From assembly GCA_030068075.1 (NCBI GenBank), contig CM057827.1, forward strand, positions 67,346,500-67,410,499: a stretch of 64,000 bases of DNA, written 5' to 3'. Positions 11,863 to 24,516 of this stretch are shown in pieces. Both the position numbers and the translations under genes were made by a program. Within the stretch, counting starts at the first letter, position 1; every line of letters starts with the position of its first letter. Source of the DNA: Paguma larvata (lineage: Eukaryota; Chordata; Mammalia; Carnivora; Viverridae). Below the pieces are notes generated by a model, which had not been told where the DNA came from, ran no database searches, and was given only the letters and a program-made list of their open reading frames with translations.

Positions 11863-14573
11863 CCCAAAGAGTGGGGGAGCCTGGGAATTCTTCCTGCATC
11901 AAATGTTTTGGGGGAAAAAAAGAGAAAAAAATTCAGTTTTTGCATCTTCAAGTTTTATTCAAAAGATGATATCTTTCCTGTAATCATCTTTTTCCATTTT
12001 TCCCTTCTGCAAAATTATCTAAAATACAAATGTCTAGAGGATTACTGTATATTTATTATATATCATATGCATGATATATGATCATATTGTATATGTATTA
12101 TATAAATATACATATCATATGTGTATGATATGTATGAAATATATTTATGATTATATATAACAGTGAACAGTGTATGACAGATATCACACAAATGGAACGG
12201 GATAGCTATATTTCCTATGATTTAAAGTTAAACAGATACACACCTACCACTATTTCCACTTATCAGTAAATTCGGATACACTTTAGACAGGGGTTTATTC
12301 TCTGTTCAAGTTGGTTTCTTGATAGGAAGTAATTTTACACTTCTGAACAACAATAATGATAAAGTTGTTGGAATTGTTTTCATTACATGAGTCATTATTT
12401 GCTTACTTATAAACCCTGTTTTCCATTTTGACATCCGAGAGACACAGGCTACAAATAATACACCACATATTTTCCAGGAAAACCCTTGGAAATTTTAAGA
12501 CAGTGAGATTTTTATATACTAAATGCTCTTGGTCCTCTCAATCATTCTACATATAGCATAATTTCCATATATCTCTCGATTCTGATGCCTTTAGTGCAGA
12601 CACACTATAGGCAGTTAACGTGTCTCTTAATATTCAGACTCTCAGAGTGAATCCAATGGGCTAAGCCATGTGACTAACTCAGATTATTATGAGGATATTA
12701 GCCGCCACACCCCCATGTTTTCAATAGGATCAGGGTTTCTACAGATAACATTTGCAAAAGTTTCTGTTATTTTTGGCAAGTATAACTATTAACTAAGTTA
12801 TCAATTGATTTTAAAAAGTATACTTTTTCTGCACAACACGCATCTCAAAATCCTACTGCAGTAAGATCTTTTATGTAAAGATCTTTATATAAATGTAGTG
12901 TCTTATTTAATTATCTGCCTAAATTCATATACAACTTTCAGTTCATAATTCTGATTACACATCCAATATTTTGGCTATCTTAAACTTTGTTTTCCATGGA
13001 TTCAGAAAACTTAATTTTTATGCTCATTATGTAACCACCTTTACCTATAAAATTACAATAATAACATTTGTCTGCCTTTAATAGTAAAATTTAAGAAATT
13101 ATATGTGTAATAGCTTCTATTACACATTTAAATTTCAGCAGTGCCTACACAGTAAACCGTTAAAGCTATCAGTTCATTTTTCTCTCCCCACCTCATTTTC
13201 ACCTCTGCAACATTCATTAAATAACTCAAGATGAAACTTTATAAGATACCATCAATAATTGCCCTCCAGATTCACTATGATCTATTCATAACATACTTGG
13301 GAATGGTGATTAATTAACTCTTACTATGCCAACCTATAATTCATTTGGACAATATTCCCATATTGTTTTAAATCTATTGTTTAGTGCCTTCCAGAAATTC
13401 AGATATAGTATGTTCACTTCTTCAATCACTTCAGTAATGAAAAGCAAAAACCCAAAAGAATGTTAGATGGCAAGATATGTTTTTGCTAAATTAATTCAGA
13501 TCCCTAAATGATTAACAAAATGTTTATCTTTTCTTTTTACGTTTTAAATTTCAAACGTAAGAAAAATTGAGAGAAATGTATAACATATGACACAGCGTAA
13601 CAACACGTAATGTAATAGACATACATTATGGGAATAACTAATTTCCCCCTAGATTTCATTCTGACCTTTCTTTCCATAATAGAAACCAAGTCTTGTTTTC
13701 AGAGTTTTTGCAGTGCACATACAGTTAGCTGCCCAGTGAAAGGTAACATTTTGTAATCTGCTTGTACTGCATGGGGACAAGGACTCAGTCTTCGCAAACA
13801 GAATATGAGTAAAAGTGATATGTACAACTTCCTTTTAATTTCCCTAAAAGGAAATTGCCTGCTGTCCACTGCCTCTCTAGTCGTCTGCTCCTGGGGCAGA
13901 GATGGAAGTCATGAGGTGCCAACAGCACAATTTAGGCAAGCACCCACTTCAACGGTAGAACTTAAAACATAAGCAAGTCAGATTATCTCTTGATCTTGTT
14001 TGTGAAGCAGAACTGCTCCTCTCTACGCTATCATGTAGTGTAGTGAAAATAAGTTTCCATCCTGTGTTTTAGCTTCTGTTTGCAGGATCCATTTGCCACA
14101 TTTTTAGCTTATATCCAAATTTTTACCCTTTAAAACCCAATGCTAAATTCTTAAACATTAACTTTTACCATATTTGCTTCAGATTTTTTTTTTTTAACAA
14201 AATACATGCTATAGATACTACTGAATTATTCTTCTCCCGACCATCGCATTTTCTTCTCTCCTTCTCCAGAGGTAATCATCTCCATTCTGAAGACTAGTAG
14301 GAAAGATTACCTATGGTTTCACTCTGATTTGCTATTGAACCAGCAAACAAGGTCTGAAAAAGCTACACGACCAAAGGCTATAAATGAGTAAATAACCATA
14401 GCTTCTCATTGATTGTCTAGTTGCATATGGTTATGGACGTGTGTTAACAGTTTGGTGAGAAATGTAGTCTGTGCAGAATAAGATAGTTGCCACTATGGGG
14501 GATCTCAGAGTGTTTTATGCCATTAGGTTTTGGAAGAGACATGTAAGTCTTTGAGGACTATCTCATACACACC

Positions 14574-14575
<2 letters not shown>
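11863..14575. other. Very AT-rich non-coding stretch
   Basis: It contains a TATA/CATATG-rich tract around 12046-12160 with several short palindromes. A perfect inverted repeat lies at 13537-13560 (ttacgttt, 8-base loop, aaacgtaa). A segment at about 14080-14300 (tatttgcttcagattttttt followed by a pyrimidine-rich patch and cagaggtaatcatctcc) resembles an ancient interspersed repeat whose family I cannot name. No gene is visible. Confidence 0.4.
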
Positions 14576-14609
<34 letters not shown>

Positions 14610-14710
14610 TATATTATATAATATGTATAATATATAAATATTATATATGTATGTATATATACATGTATAATATGTATAATATTAATATGTACATATTATA
14701 TGTGTTATTT
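14576..14710. repeat. (TA)n and degenerate AT palindrome tract
   Basis: A pure TA run (14577-14605) is followed by about 100 bp of mixed TATA, ATTATA and TATG units with many short self-complementary segments. Such tracts can form cruciforms and are usually length-polymorphic. Confidence 0.93.
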
Positions 14711-15849
14711 GTGCTGTGTAACACTGATACTCTCTTGTTATTGCATTAACGGACTAAAAAACCAGGTCCTGGTCTGTTAGAGCTTTATGCTTTTCGCGTA
14801 TTCAATGGTATTTTTAAATCAGATACTCAGTCTTCATAAACCAGATATTGAGCTCAGGGATAACGAATTGTTGAGGTATGGGCATCCAGTTACACTGCAC
14901 TGTCACTCCGTAAATATTTGTTAAATTACACTGAATGTGTATTAGAGTGTAATCCAGTCAAAACTAGCAAAAATGAGGTATAAATTCCAAAAGAGTAACA
15001 TTTTATTATGGATTTTTTTGCTGTGATTTAGAGCACTCTGCTTTTAAGTGTATATAAAAATTCAAACAGGAATGGAAAATGTTTGCCACATAATAAATGA
15101 AATCATATAAAACTGGCTTGATACCACCGCAAATTAGATATTTTTAAATGAAACAACTATATTTATGTCAACAGAAATAAACATTAACATTCAATACCAA
15201 AATATTCCATCATTTACCTGAAGTAAAGTTGCACACTGAGTTTCATATCTTTACTACTTTTACCTTTACCACAGAGTCAATACCATTACATATAGACATA
15301 TAAGTTTTTATTTTCTCCCAGTCCCAAACATTGGTAATAAATGTTTGATAAAATGCTGGTTATAAAAGTTTAAGGAACAAGAAATGCTTTCTGCAGAAAA
15401 GTAAAATATTAGCGTCAGCAATTCTCAGACACTATGAGCTTGATCTTTACCTTATAACTAAAAAAATCTTTTGACCACATTATCCAAAAATTAATCCCAG
15501 TCTTTTGTGTTAGCTTGGAATTCCCTTGACAAAAGACCCTGAAGTAAGTGTTCAGATACAAACTGTTTCTTTGGGGAAGTAGTCAAATACAGAGGAGTGG
15601 GAATACAGAATAGCAAAACAGGCAAAGAGGAAAAATCAGTTTAAGGGTCCTTTGTTGAGCTGGTTTTCATTGTGGATAACTGTGGCTCAATTCCACTGGA
15701 GAGGTACTATGTATCTCTATAGGATGTGTCCCAGGATTGGATAGTATTTTTTGAAATAGGGGAGTATTTTTCACCTTCCTTTCCCTCTGACATATCTGTG
15801 TCAAATGAATAATTAAAAGCTAAAGAATTTATATTTTACAAATAACAAT
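14711..15849. other. Unique non-coding stretch
   Basis: No gene or identifiable mobile element seen. Confidence 0.4.
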
Positions 15850-16003
15850 GTATTATTCACTGAGTATTGCATATGACAGAACAACTTTTCTAGAAAATTA
15901 CTTAATCCACATTTCAGATGGCCAAGTAAGACTCAGAAACGTTAAATAAATTTCCCAAGTTTGCCCAATACTAAGTGGCAAGGCCAGGACTTAAACACAA
16001 TTC
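15850..16003 (-). mobile_element. MIR SINE
   Basis: The plus strand reads as the complement of MIR: cagatggccaagtaagactcagaaacg, then aaatttcccaagtttgccca, then ctaagtggcaaggccaggac, ending at ttaaacaca. This covers the core and the tRNA-proximal part. The divergence is typical of this ancient family. Confidence 0.82.
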
Positions 16004-17364
16004 CTGATCAGGAAAAAGAAGGCACAATACAATTAGTATACTACAGAAGAGCTTAACGGAGGGATTATCTATAAAGATACCATGTAGGAAAACTACTAGG
16101 GATAGAGCAATGTCCTAATGATAGGATGGAGGGACAAATAGTTCTATTCCTCTATCTAAAGGCATACAGGAAAGAAACTGTTACCAGAAACTGCAAGGAG
16201 GGCAATGCATGAAGACCATACTGATAGGAGCTGTGGTTTTTGACAGTAGAACACAGCCAGCTCAAGACTGCAAGGACAAGACAGGGTGAATAAACAATCT
16301 ACAAGTGGCTGAAGAGCAGGAGGCATCTGACAGCTCATGACACTTCAGCCCCTTACAGCAGGCTACAAGAAAGTGGAAATGAATAGACGGTGAATCTCAA
16401 CAGACCAGGAAACAAATAGAAGATATTTAGTATAAGAAGACCATCAGATTCCCAAGCCATATATTTAATCACTATGTTATTAAGTCATTTTTAAAGAGAC
16501 ATTATATAACTATTTGTTCAGAAAGTTTGCTCTGCAAGCTAATATATAAAAAGCATAGGATGGAGTTGATGCTGGAAGTGGGAAATCAAGTTGATTTGCA
16601 ATTATCAAAGAGAGAGGATTGAGGGCCTTCCACAGTTGTTGCAGTGGGTATGGACCGATCACGATTATGCTGTAGGCGTAGAATCAACAGCACTTGACAA
16701 CTAAATTGCAAATACAAATAAAAAACAAGGGATAGTGAAAAGGTCACGCATAAGCACGGATGTCTTGCACAAAATGACACTAACAAAAGAAACAGATAAA
16801 ACAGAAAGAGGAGTAGGTTTAAGAAATAACATGGTTATTTTATTTGAGGACAGATTATACTTGAAATTCTAATGGAATGTCCTATTGAAAACATCTGGCA
16901 AGTTGTTGGAAATACAGCAATGCATCTCTGCAAGGAGGTCAGATAAGGGAAATCATCTACAAAGAGGTAATATTTATAGTCACGAGGTAGGATAAGAAAC
17001 TATACATAGAGAGAAGTGCTTTCTATAGCATTTAACATCTAGGTGAAAGGTTAAATTCACTTGAAAGACAACAAATTCAATGTTTTATCTAATAACCTAA
17101 GTTCAAATACATGAAGCAAAGAAGTAACCAAACAAAAAGCATAACTTAGAAATTTACTTTTACAGACACACATTTTAACTTATTCTAGCAATTAATAGAT
17201 TAAACAGCCAAGTAATCTGTAAACTTATTAGAATGATGCAGTTTAACAATTTTAATCTAAATGGATATAAAGAAAATTAATGCACACAAAACTGTTCTAT
17301 GGATTCTTTTCAAGAACAGTTCAGAGGGGAAAAAAAAGAAACAAAACTGAATATGCATGCTTTC
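16004..17364. other. Unique non-coding stretch
   Basis: No named repeat. Several minus-strand frames of 60-66 codons (16156-16338, 16586-16786) lack recognisable domains. Confidence 0.4.
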
Positions 17365-17846
17365 TGTATTAGTCAGAGAAACTGACTTCAGAGACACAGA
17401 ACCAATAGGATATATAAAGATATATATATAAGAAGAGATATGTTACACAAATTTGCTTGCACTACAAACTAAAGAACCAGGAAAGCCAGTTTATAATTCA
17501 CTCCAAGTCCAAAGGCCTGAGACCAAAGGGGCCGCTGTTCTAAGTCCCAGAATCCAAAGGCCCAAGCACCAGGAGCTCCAATGACCAATGGCAAGAAAAG
17601 ATGAATGTTCTGTCACAAGAAAAGAGAGAAAATTTGTCCTTCTTTCACATTTTTGTTCCAGGAGGACCCTCAGTGGACTGGATAATGTCCACACACATTG
17701 GTAAGTGTGTCTCTTTACTCATTCTACTGAATCAAATGCTAATATCTTCCAGAAACACCCTCATAAACACCTCCAGGATTAATGTTTTACCAGCTATCCG
17801 GGGATCCCATAGCCCATCAAGTTAATAAATGAAATTAACTACTACA
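17365..17846 (-). mobile_element. Solo ERVL LTR, MLT2-type
   Basis: A complete old retroviral LTR in reverse orientation. It opens with tgtattagtcag, carries acagaaccaataggatatat, tttaccagctatccggggatccc, ggactggataatgtccaca and tcaaatgctaatatcttccag, and closes with gaaattaactactaca, so TG...CA ends are present. The five bases outside it are ctttc (17360-17364) and cttcc (17847-17851), a 4-of-5 target-site duplication of the expected ERVL length. There is no internal retroviral sequence beside it, so it is a solo LTR produced by recombination. The frames at 17491-17694 and 17601-17825 are inside it and non-coding. Confidence 0.85.
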
Positions 17847-19436
17847 CTTCCCCAGCATTATATTAAAAAAAATTCCCATCAGATAAATTGGAAGATGTAA
17901 GGAGTAAGATTTTGAAACCTTGAGAAGATACAATGTGACAATATCTTTAAGTGTTTAGGACAGGGAAATTTTTTTTTAAAAAAGGTCCTATAAGCACAAA
18001 CTATTTAAAAAAAGTGATTAAACTGGAATTGGAATTATGTGATTGTATATATCAACAACATATCAAGAGAGTGAAAAGACAGGTCAATAAGATATTTGTC
18101 ACACTTATACTAATAAAACTTAACGTATAAAATATATATTTAAAAATTCCTATCTGTCAATTAAAAAAAGATCAATAATACACAAGAAACACATTAAAGA
18201 CACACATACACAGATTACAAGGAAAAATATACAGAAAGACACTCAAAATCATCACGTTTTGAGACACTTACCATTCAGACACATTTACCATATATATAAC
18301 AACCTAGGATACATGGAGATGTTTAGCTCTGGCTAAAGTCCCAGCCACCACCATCATCAACTACCAGACATGGAAATGAACTAGCTTTGATCCGACTCCA
18401 GCCTTTAAGCTGCCCATCTCTCACTAAGTGAAACAGGGATAAGCTATTCCAGCCCAGTCCAAACTAAAAATCCACAAGGAAAACAGATACTGTCATTGCT
18501 TGGAGGCATTAAGTTATGGGGTTGCTTATTATGCACAAACAGGTAATTGGAAGAGATTCTGAAACTTTTAAGTAGAATGTCGCTAAAACAAAATCTAGAA
18601 CATGTGGCTTCAGAACTCGGAGGGAGGCGTGGAGTGCATGGGAATGACTCTGAAGAAGGATGCTGGTAGAAACCCAATGGCTAAAGCAATTTGTAGGCGA
18701 GCACTTAAAGGAGAGTGAGGACTACTGGAAACCAGAGGAAAGGGTATCTTTTACATAGTAAAGAAAAGCTTGCCAACACTCTTCTGAACTAACGTGAATG
18801 ATGGGAAACATACCTAATGAACTGAATGAGCTAGTGAAAGGTAGAGAATTGGACATGCAGCTGCCTATGGTAAAAAGTGAGAAGAAGGACATAAATGAAT
18901 ATAAAGTGGCCAAGACCTGTGGGCTTCAAAACAAAACTGCTTCTCATTTTCAACCTCTCCAAGATTCTCAAATTAAGAAGGGGCTTCCAAGTAAAAGTCA
19001 ATACAGAGAGAGACCATAAGATTATCAGTTATGCTCACAGAAAGACATAAAGCAGTGTTTCACAAAACTATTCACTCATATAAAGGGTCCCCTAAAGATT
19101 TTAAATGCATGTCCCACAGAAGTCCTTCTTTTAAAACACGGGATGGGGAAATGGTGACGGTGTCCTGGAACCTAATCAAGAAATAATGAAATTTCTTTTT
19201 CTAATATTTGTAATTTCTCGCTCAAAATGTCCTTAGAATCCATCCATCCCATAATACAGTTGTAGTTATTTATTTTGCTAATTATGAATGTTTTTATTTC
19301 CCCTTAGAAATGACCATGAAAAGTTACAGAAACCTATAAAATTTATAATCAGTGTCGATCAAGAAATATACAAATTATGATGATCTAAAACAGAATGGCA
19401 GCTAAAAGGCTTTCCTCTCAAGATGAGAATTTCTAA
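17847..19436. other. Unique non-coding stretch
   Basis: Contains frames of 63-77 codons on both strands (18444-18677, 18722-18913, 18798-19019) that overlap one another and show no domain. No repeat was recognised with confidence. Confidence 0.4.
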
Positions 19437-19450
19437 AAAACTAATGTCAG

Positions 19451-19672
19451 GGGGATGCCTGGGTGGCTCAGTCCGGTAAGCATCCGACTTTCCTCAGGTC
19501 ATGATCTCACGGTTTGTGAGTTCGAGCCCTGCATTGGGCTCTGTGCTGACAGCTCAGAGCCTGGAGCCTGCTTCGGATTCTGTATCTCCCTCTCTCTCTG
19601 CCCCTCCTCTGCTACACTCTGTCTCTCTCTCAAAAATAAATAAAACATGAAAGATACTTAAAAAAAAAAAAC
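19451..19672 (+). mobile_element. Felid-type SINEC, full length
   Basis: Near-consensus felid SINE (gatgcctgggtggctcagtc, aggtcatgatctcacgg, gagcctggagcctgcttcgg, attctgtatctccctctc) ending in AAAATAAATAAAA and an A run. A perfect 14-bp duplication aaaactaatgtcag flanks it (19437-19450 and 19673-19686). Its low divergence suggests a recent, lineage-level insertion. Confidence 0.96.
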
Positions 19673-19686
19673 AAAACTAATGTCAG

Positions 19687-21554
19687 AGCTATCCCCAGTG
19701 AGGATTTGACTAGAATTTTTAATCCATTGTTCATTACATGATACTGTGACTTTATTAGCCCTGGGTGACACAGTGTGCTTAGTAAAGGGATTATTAACAA
19801 ACGATTGGAAATATGGAGATGCCTTTTGTACTTCAGGCACTTTTGTATTATTTGGATTTAAAAAAAAAACAAAACAAGAATATATCAGCTCGGTTTGACT
19901 GGAGTTCCTTCACCTCTCAGGTATGTGACACTTTCAAGTTATTGTCATGCTTCAGCATTGTTAATTGTTGAAGTCGAGTGATAGATGCATGTGGGTTTGC
20001 TAACACTATTCTCTCTAGACTTATAAATTATGGATTATTTAAGAATATCCATAAAATTTTTAAGGATGTATCATGTTGGTAATTTAAAATATGCAATTCA
20101 AGGAAAACAGGTTTTCTGCAATAAGTATAAATTTATATATAATATGTAATTATATTATATATAGTATAATTGTTAATTGCAATTCCTTATTTTATTTTAG
20201 AATCTACAGCTTCCTTTCACATACTCCATAGCAAAGGAAAAATCAATAATGCAATAATTAAACTCCAAATAAAGTTGTTTACAAATTTAAAAAAAGAGGA
20301 AGGGTGTTTATATGAATCTTAAAGATATTCCACAGTTAACTTAAAAGAAGGATTTATCTCAATGAGGTTTGTAGGTACAAATTTTGTCTAATGAACTAAA
20401 TCCCACTAACATTCATAGGAAAAACAACAGAACTTTAAAGATAATTGTATAAAGGAAAACACTACTTTGGTCTGAATTGAACAGATACTATAAAAAGAAA
20501 AGAAATCTTTGTTTCCTCAACTTCTGCAAAGAGACAGCAGGCTGAGGAAATTATTCAGCTGCAACACATAGGGTTTCTACTGAAAAGGAAGGAAGACTCG
20601 GAGAGCAAAACAGGAGCCTAGAAGTCAGAGTCAAGAGTAACCTGTTATTTAATGAAAAGGTACAGAATTGCTATTCTTGCTTCACCATTTCATGTTGTTT
20701 ATCCCACCACTGTATTTGAGTGGTATAGTATAGATAACGTATCTCTTTACTTCCTACAACCTCAGATAGAATGGAAGTAACTGAAAAGCTGTGATTGGAA
20801 TAAATATTGTTAAAATATCCATACAACCTAGAATAATCTACAGATTCAATGCGACCCCTCAATCTGAATTCAGCAGTTTGCCTTAAAGCTTTTGCAAGGC
20901 AAAATGAAACATCCCCTAGTCGTGGGGTCCTGAGGAACAATGACCAGAGAAAGAGAGCCTGAAAAAAAAAAAAGGCACAAAATGGAAGCCCAAACGGGGT
21001 GCTGGACTGACCCTGACTCCAAACAGCTTCTTTGCATACACAGCGTGTTCCAATGCTGGGTTCAGTTTGGGGGGGAAGAATCCAAAATTGGTCCTGTCAG
21101 GTGACTGATGGGGACAAGGAAGGCAGAGATCCTTTTAGCATTCAGAAGCCGTAGTGATACAATTGACAACTTCAAGAACCTCAAACACATGGTCATTTTT
21201 CACTTCAAAACATTACCTAAATTATGAAGCCCTATGGAATGGTAAGCTAAAAACCTAATTAAAAAGCTCTGAAGGTCAGTTGTAAATATACTGAGCTGAG
21301 CAGACAAAGATCTGTTAAGTTCCTAAATCAAATACACAAGAATACAAGGGCAATTCAGATACATAATCAGTCCAACTCAAACTGTTTTCCAGTTATTTTT
21401 CGGCCCAATCCTTAGAAGAACTGAGGTGCCCAGAACATTACTCTGTTGGCCCAAAATAAGAAAGCAATAACCCTTTCTCTTGTAAGATAACACCATCCGC
21501 AGTTTCCAGTATTATTTTATAGATACCCTTTACTATGAAATTAAAATTGCAAAC
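19687..21554. other. Unique non-coding stretch
   Basis: No confident repeat call. A slightly more GC-rich patch near 20940-21160 follows an A12 run (20960-20971) and is unidentified. The 89-codon minus frame at 20671-20940 has no domain I recognise. Confidence 0.4.
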
Positions 21555-21794
21555 ATGTAAATGGGAAAGGTTATTTGATCAATAATCAAATATCATACTT
21601 AGTGGAGAAATTTTGGCAGCTTTATCTTTCAGATTAGGAATGAGAAAAAGAAGTCTGCTATCATTATTTCTATTCAAAACTGTAATAGAAAGGAATAGCT
21701 CAATAAAGCATACAGAAAATATGTAAAAATTATAAAGAAATAAAACTGCACAAGAAATCTATGGATTAATTTAAAAAATACATGTTGCAAAAAA

Positions 21795-21819
21795 ATAATT
21801 AATTAATTAATTAATTAAA
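21795..21819. repeat. (AATT)n tetranucleotide tract
   Basis: Six tandem AATT units, just upstream of the nested SINE. Confidence 0.95.
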
Positions 21820-21828
21820 TACATGTCG

Positions 21829-22034
21829 CGGGGTCCCTGGGTGGCTCAGTCAGTGAAGTGTGCAATTTTGCTCAGGTCATGATCATACTGTTCCAGAGTT
21901 TGAGCCCCTCAATGGGCTCTATGCTAACACTCAGAGCCTGCTTCAGATTCTGTGTCTCTCTCTCTGCCCCTCCTCTGCCTGTGGTCTCTCAAAAATAAAC
22001 ATTAAAAAATAATAATAGTAAACAAATAATAAAT
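21829..22034 (+). mobile_element. SINEC nested in L1 ORF2
   Basis: gggtccctgggtggctcagtcag head, gctcaggtcatgatcat linker, cttcagattctgtgtctc body and AAAATAAACATTAAA tail. Imperfect flanking repeats taaatacatgtcg (ending 21829) and taatacatgttg (starting near 22034) are the likely target-site duplication. The L1 text resumes on the far side, so the SINE is younger than the L1. Confidence 0.9.
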
Positions 22035-22432
22035 AATACATGTTGTGAGATTGCAAAATATAAGTTCCATATGTAAAACGGTTTTAATTACTATATGCCA
22101 GCAATAAGTAGAAAATAAAGTTTTAAATAATATTCTGAAATATATTAATCATCAGAAATAAATTTAAGAAATGATTTAATGGACCTCAACACTAGAAAAT
22201 ATAAAACATTACCGAGAGAAATTAAACAATACCTGAATAAATGGGGAGATGTGCCGTGTTCGTGAATTAGAGTACTTAATAATATTAAAATAAAAAGATA
22301 GGCAAAATAATAAATAGATTAAATGAATATTTTTAACATTTTTCATTACTTTTTGCAAAATTAAAAAAATGATCTTAAAATCACAGAAAATACAAATGAT
22401 CAAGTTTACATACAGCATTCCAGAAGAAGATA

Positions 22433-23024
22433 AGAGAATGTTTCCTCTCACAGTTCTGTTGTAGAGGCCATAAGTCTAAAATCAAGGGGTAAGCAGGGCC
22501 ATGTTCCCATGCTCTGGAGAAGAATGTTGCCTTGTGCTATATCACCCTTTGGCAGGTCCTAGCATTGCTTAGCTTGTAGACACATTATCTCAATATCTAC
22601 TGCTATCTTCACCTTGTCTTCCTCAGCATGTCTGTGTTCTTACCTCTTCTTTTTTTTTTTAATGTTGATTTATTTTTGAGAGAGAGAGAAAGTGAGCAGG
22701 GGAGGGGCAGAGAGACGGGACAGAAGATCTGAAGTGGGCTCCACGCTGACAGCGACGAGTCCAATGTGGGGCTCAAACTCACAAACTGTGAGATCATGAC
22801 CTGACCCAAAGTTGGACGCTCAACTGACTGAGCTACTCAGGTGCCCCCTCACCTCTTCTTTTAGGGACACCAGTTATCTGATTAGATACTGTCCTAAATC
22901 CACGATGATTTCATATTTAGTTCCATAACTAAGTTATCTTCAAAGACCCTATTTCCAAATAAGGTCATATTCTGAGATTTAAGATGGACATGAAATTTTG
23001 GGGGACACTATTTAAGTCACTACA
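22433..23024 (-). mobile_element. MLT1-type LTR (ERVL-MaLR), truncated, split by SINE
   Basis: Reverse-orientation MaLR LTR: ctctcacagttctg, taaaatcaaggggtaagcagggccatg, cttgtagacacattatctc, then after the nested SINE agggacaccagttatctgatt, aagaccctatttccaaataaggtca and gggggacac, ending tcactaca. The segment that should precede the ctctcacag block (the LTR 3' end in its own orientation) is missing, so the element is truncated at its left edge where it meets the L1. It is an ancient long terminal repeat without coding capacity. Confidence 0.82.
22654..22849 (-). mobile_element. SINEC nested in MLT1 LTR
   Basis: Minus-strand SINE, from cacctgagtagctcagtcag through caggtcatgatctcacag to a CT-rich stretch and an A tail (plus-strand T run at 22650-22660). 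Target-site duplication acctcttctttt at 22642-22653 and 22851-22862, perfect. It interrupts the LTR, which continues on both sides. Confidence 0.94.
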
Positions 23025-23404
23025 CTTAAATTTGCTTTAGGTGCTATAGCAAACAACACATGAAAAGCCTTACCCTAACTTTTTAAAATATCTTCTAAAA
23101 GTGTTTATTGGGCTAGAATTCTCAATCGGTTAGAGTATCACAAACATAAAAATTAATAAAATAGAAAAAATTGCAAATAAGTTACAAGCTACATAGTAAG
23201 GATAGAGTTCAGCAATTTTTTTTTCTGGTTTCATGTGTATATGTGTGTAGTCTGGAAGTAAAATGTATTTCTTATGGTGAGTTGCTCTTTAAATGGCTTT
23301 AAGGTAATTACTCTGGAGTAGAGCTTCCTAATCATCTCCAAATTGACCCAAGCTCTTTTTCAAAGTACATGTCTGAAACTTGATAGCATTTATAGATGTT
23401 TACT
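23025..23404. other. Unique non-coding stretch
   Basis: Short AT-rich interval between the LTR and the next SINE; nothing recognised. Confidence 0.45.
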
Positions 23405-23485
23405 GGGGTTTTTTTTGTTTTCTTTTTATTTTTCTTTTTTCTTTTGGAGAGAGAGAGTGAGCGAGTGGGGGAGAGGGGCAGAGGT

Positions 23486-23522
<37 letters not shown>

Positions 23523-23641
23523 CAAGCAGGCTCCATATTCAGCACACATCCTGATGCAGGGCTTGATCCCACAACCTTGGGATCATGACCTGACCTGAAA
23601 TCAAGAGTCAGACACCCAAATGACTGAGCCACCCAGGCACC
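23405..23641 (-). mobile_element. SINEC, full length, with expanded GA tract
   Basis: Minus-strand copy: plus-strand text ends gactgagccacccaggcacc. The CT region has become (GA)n at 23491-23520. It joins directly to antisense L1 at its right edge. The 81-codon plus frame at 23343-23588 is a SINE shadow. Confidence 0.93.
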
Positions 23642-23757
23642 AATATTTATCTTTTTCTGTCTGACTTACTTCATTTAGCATAATCCCCTTAAGGTCCATG
23701 TGTATTATTCACAAATGGCAAGATTTCATTTTTTTTATGACTGAATAATATTCTACT

Positions 23758-23788
<31 letters not shown>

Positions 23789-24107
23789 TTCTTTACCCCA
23801 TTCATTCAATGGACAATAGCCCATCAATGGACAGCTACATCGTTTCCTTATGTTGGTTATTATAAATAATGTTGCAATGAACATGGGAGTGCATGTATCT
23901 TTTCAAGTTAGTGTTTTCATTATCTGTGAATGAATACTCAGAAGTGGAATTGCTGTATCATATGGCAGCTCAATTTTTAATTTTTGGAGAACATCCATAC
24001 TACTTTGCATAGTGGCTGCACCAATTTGCATTCTCACCAACAGTGTACAAGGGTCCCTTTTCTCCCTATTTTTGTCGACACTTGTTATTTCTTGTATTTT
24101 TTGTAGT
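23642..24107 (-). mobile_element. L1 ORF2 3' end, antisense
   Basis: Complement of the L1 ORF2 C-terminal coding region: gactgaataatattctac, gttattataaataatgttgcaatgaacatggg, gaatactcagaagtggaattgctg, tcatatggcagctcaatttttaattt, gcattctcaccaacagtgtac. A (CA)n expansion sits inside it. It meets the 5'UTR of a sense-orientation L1 at about 24108. Confidence 0.87.
23758..23784. repeat. (CA)n microsatellite
   Basis: About 13 CA units, grown inside the antisense L1 at the point where the consensus has a short TATGTG-like motif. Confidence 0.95.
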
Positions 24108-24516
24108 ATCCTTGGGGCTTCAGCGTGAAGGACAGGCTTCAGGCTTAGTGAACATTTAGGGGCCTGTGGAGCTGCCTAAAAGAAGATGGGCTATGGATAC
24201 CATCTCAGTGCCGTCCTTCTGCCTTGCTCCAACTCACCAGTATCTCCCAGAAAAGAGCTTACATACTTATCTGGAGCCCTGATATATGCAACTGTTGGCC
24301 AAGGGACACTGCCAGATTGCCTGACTTCGGTGGCCATCAAGGCTTATGCTTGTGATCCCACAGCATAGGACATATTGGCATACTTTTGAAAGCTGCTGCT
24401 TGAGAGTCTGGCTTCCAAACAGACTCACTCTACATGCTTAGATCTTCCCCTTGGGACTCTGACAGGTCTTGGCACATCCTTAACTACTGGGTGCAATTAA
24501 AAATATATTAGGCTAT

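Larger units (their letters stand above)
21555..22432 (+). mobile_element. Degenerate L1 ORF2 (reverse transcriptase to C-terminal part)
   Basis: Old L1 ORF2 DNA in the sense orientation: catacttagtggagaaattttgg, tttcagattaggaatgag and ctattcaaaactgtaatag (the segment just before the catalytic block). After the nested SINE it continues with aataaatttaagaaatgat, actagaaaatataaaacatta and atgtgccgtgttcgtgaattag. Many stops and frameshifts are present, so nothing is made from it. It is split by a SINE at 21829-22034 and cut at its 3' side by the MLT1 LTR. Confidence 0.75.

Noticed and set aside
18120..18260. Possible L1 fragment (acacattaaagacacacat region)
   Set aside because: The resemblance to the L1 endonuclease region is limited to A-rich words and breaks down on both sides.
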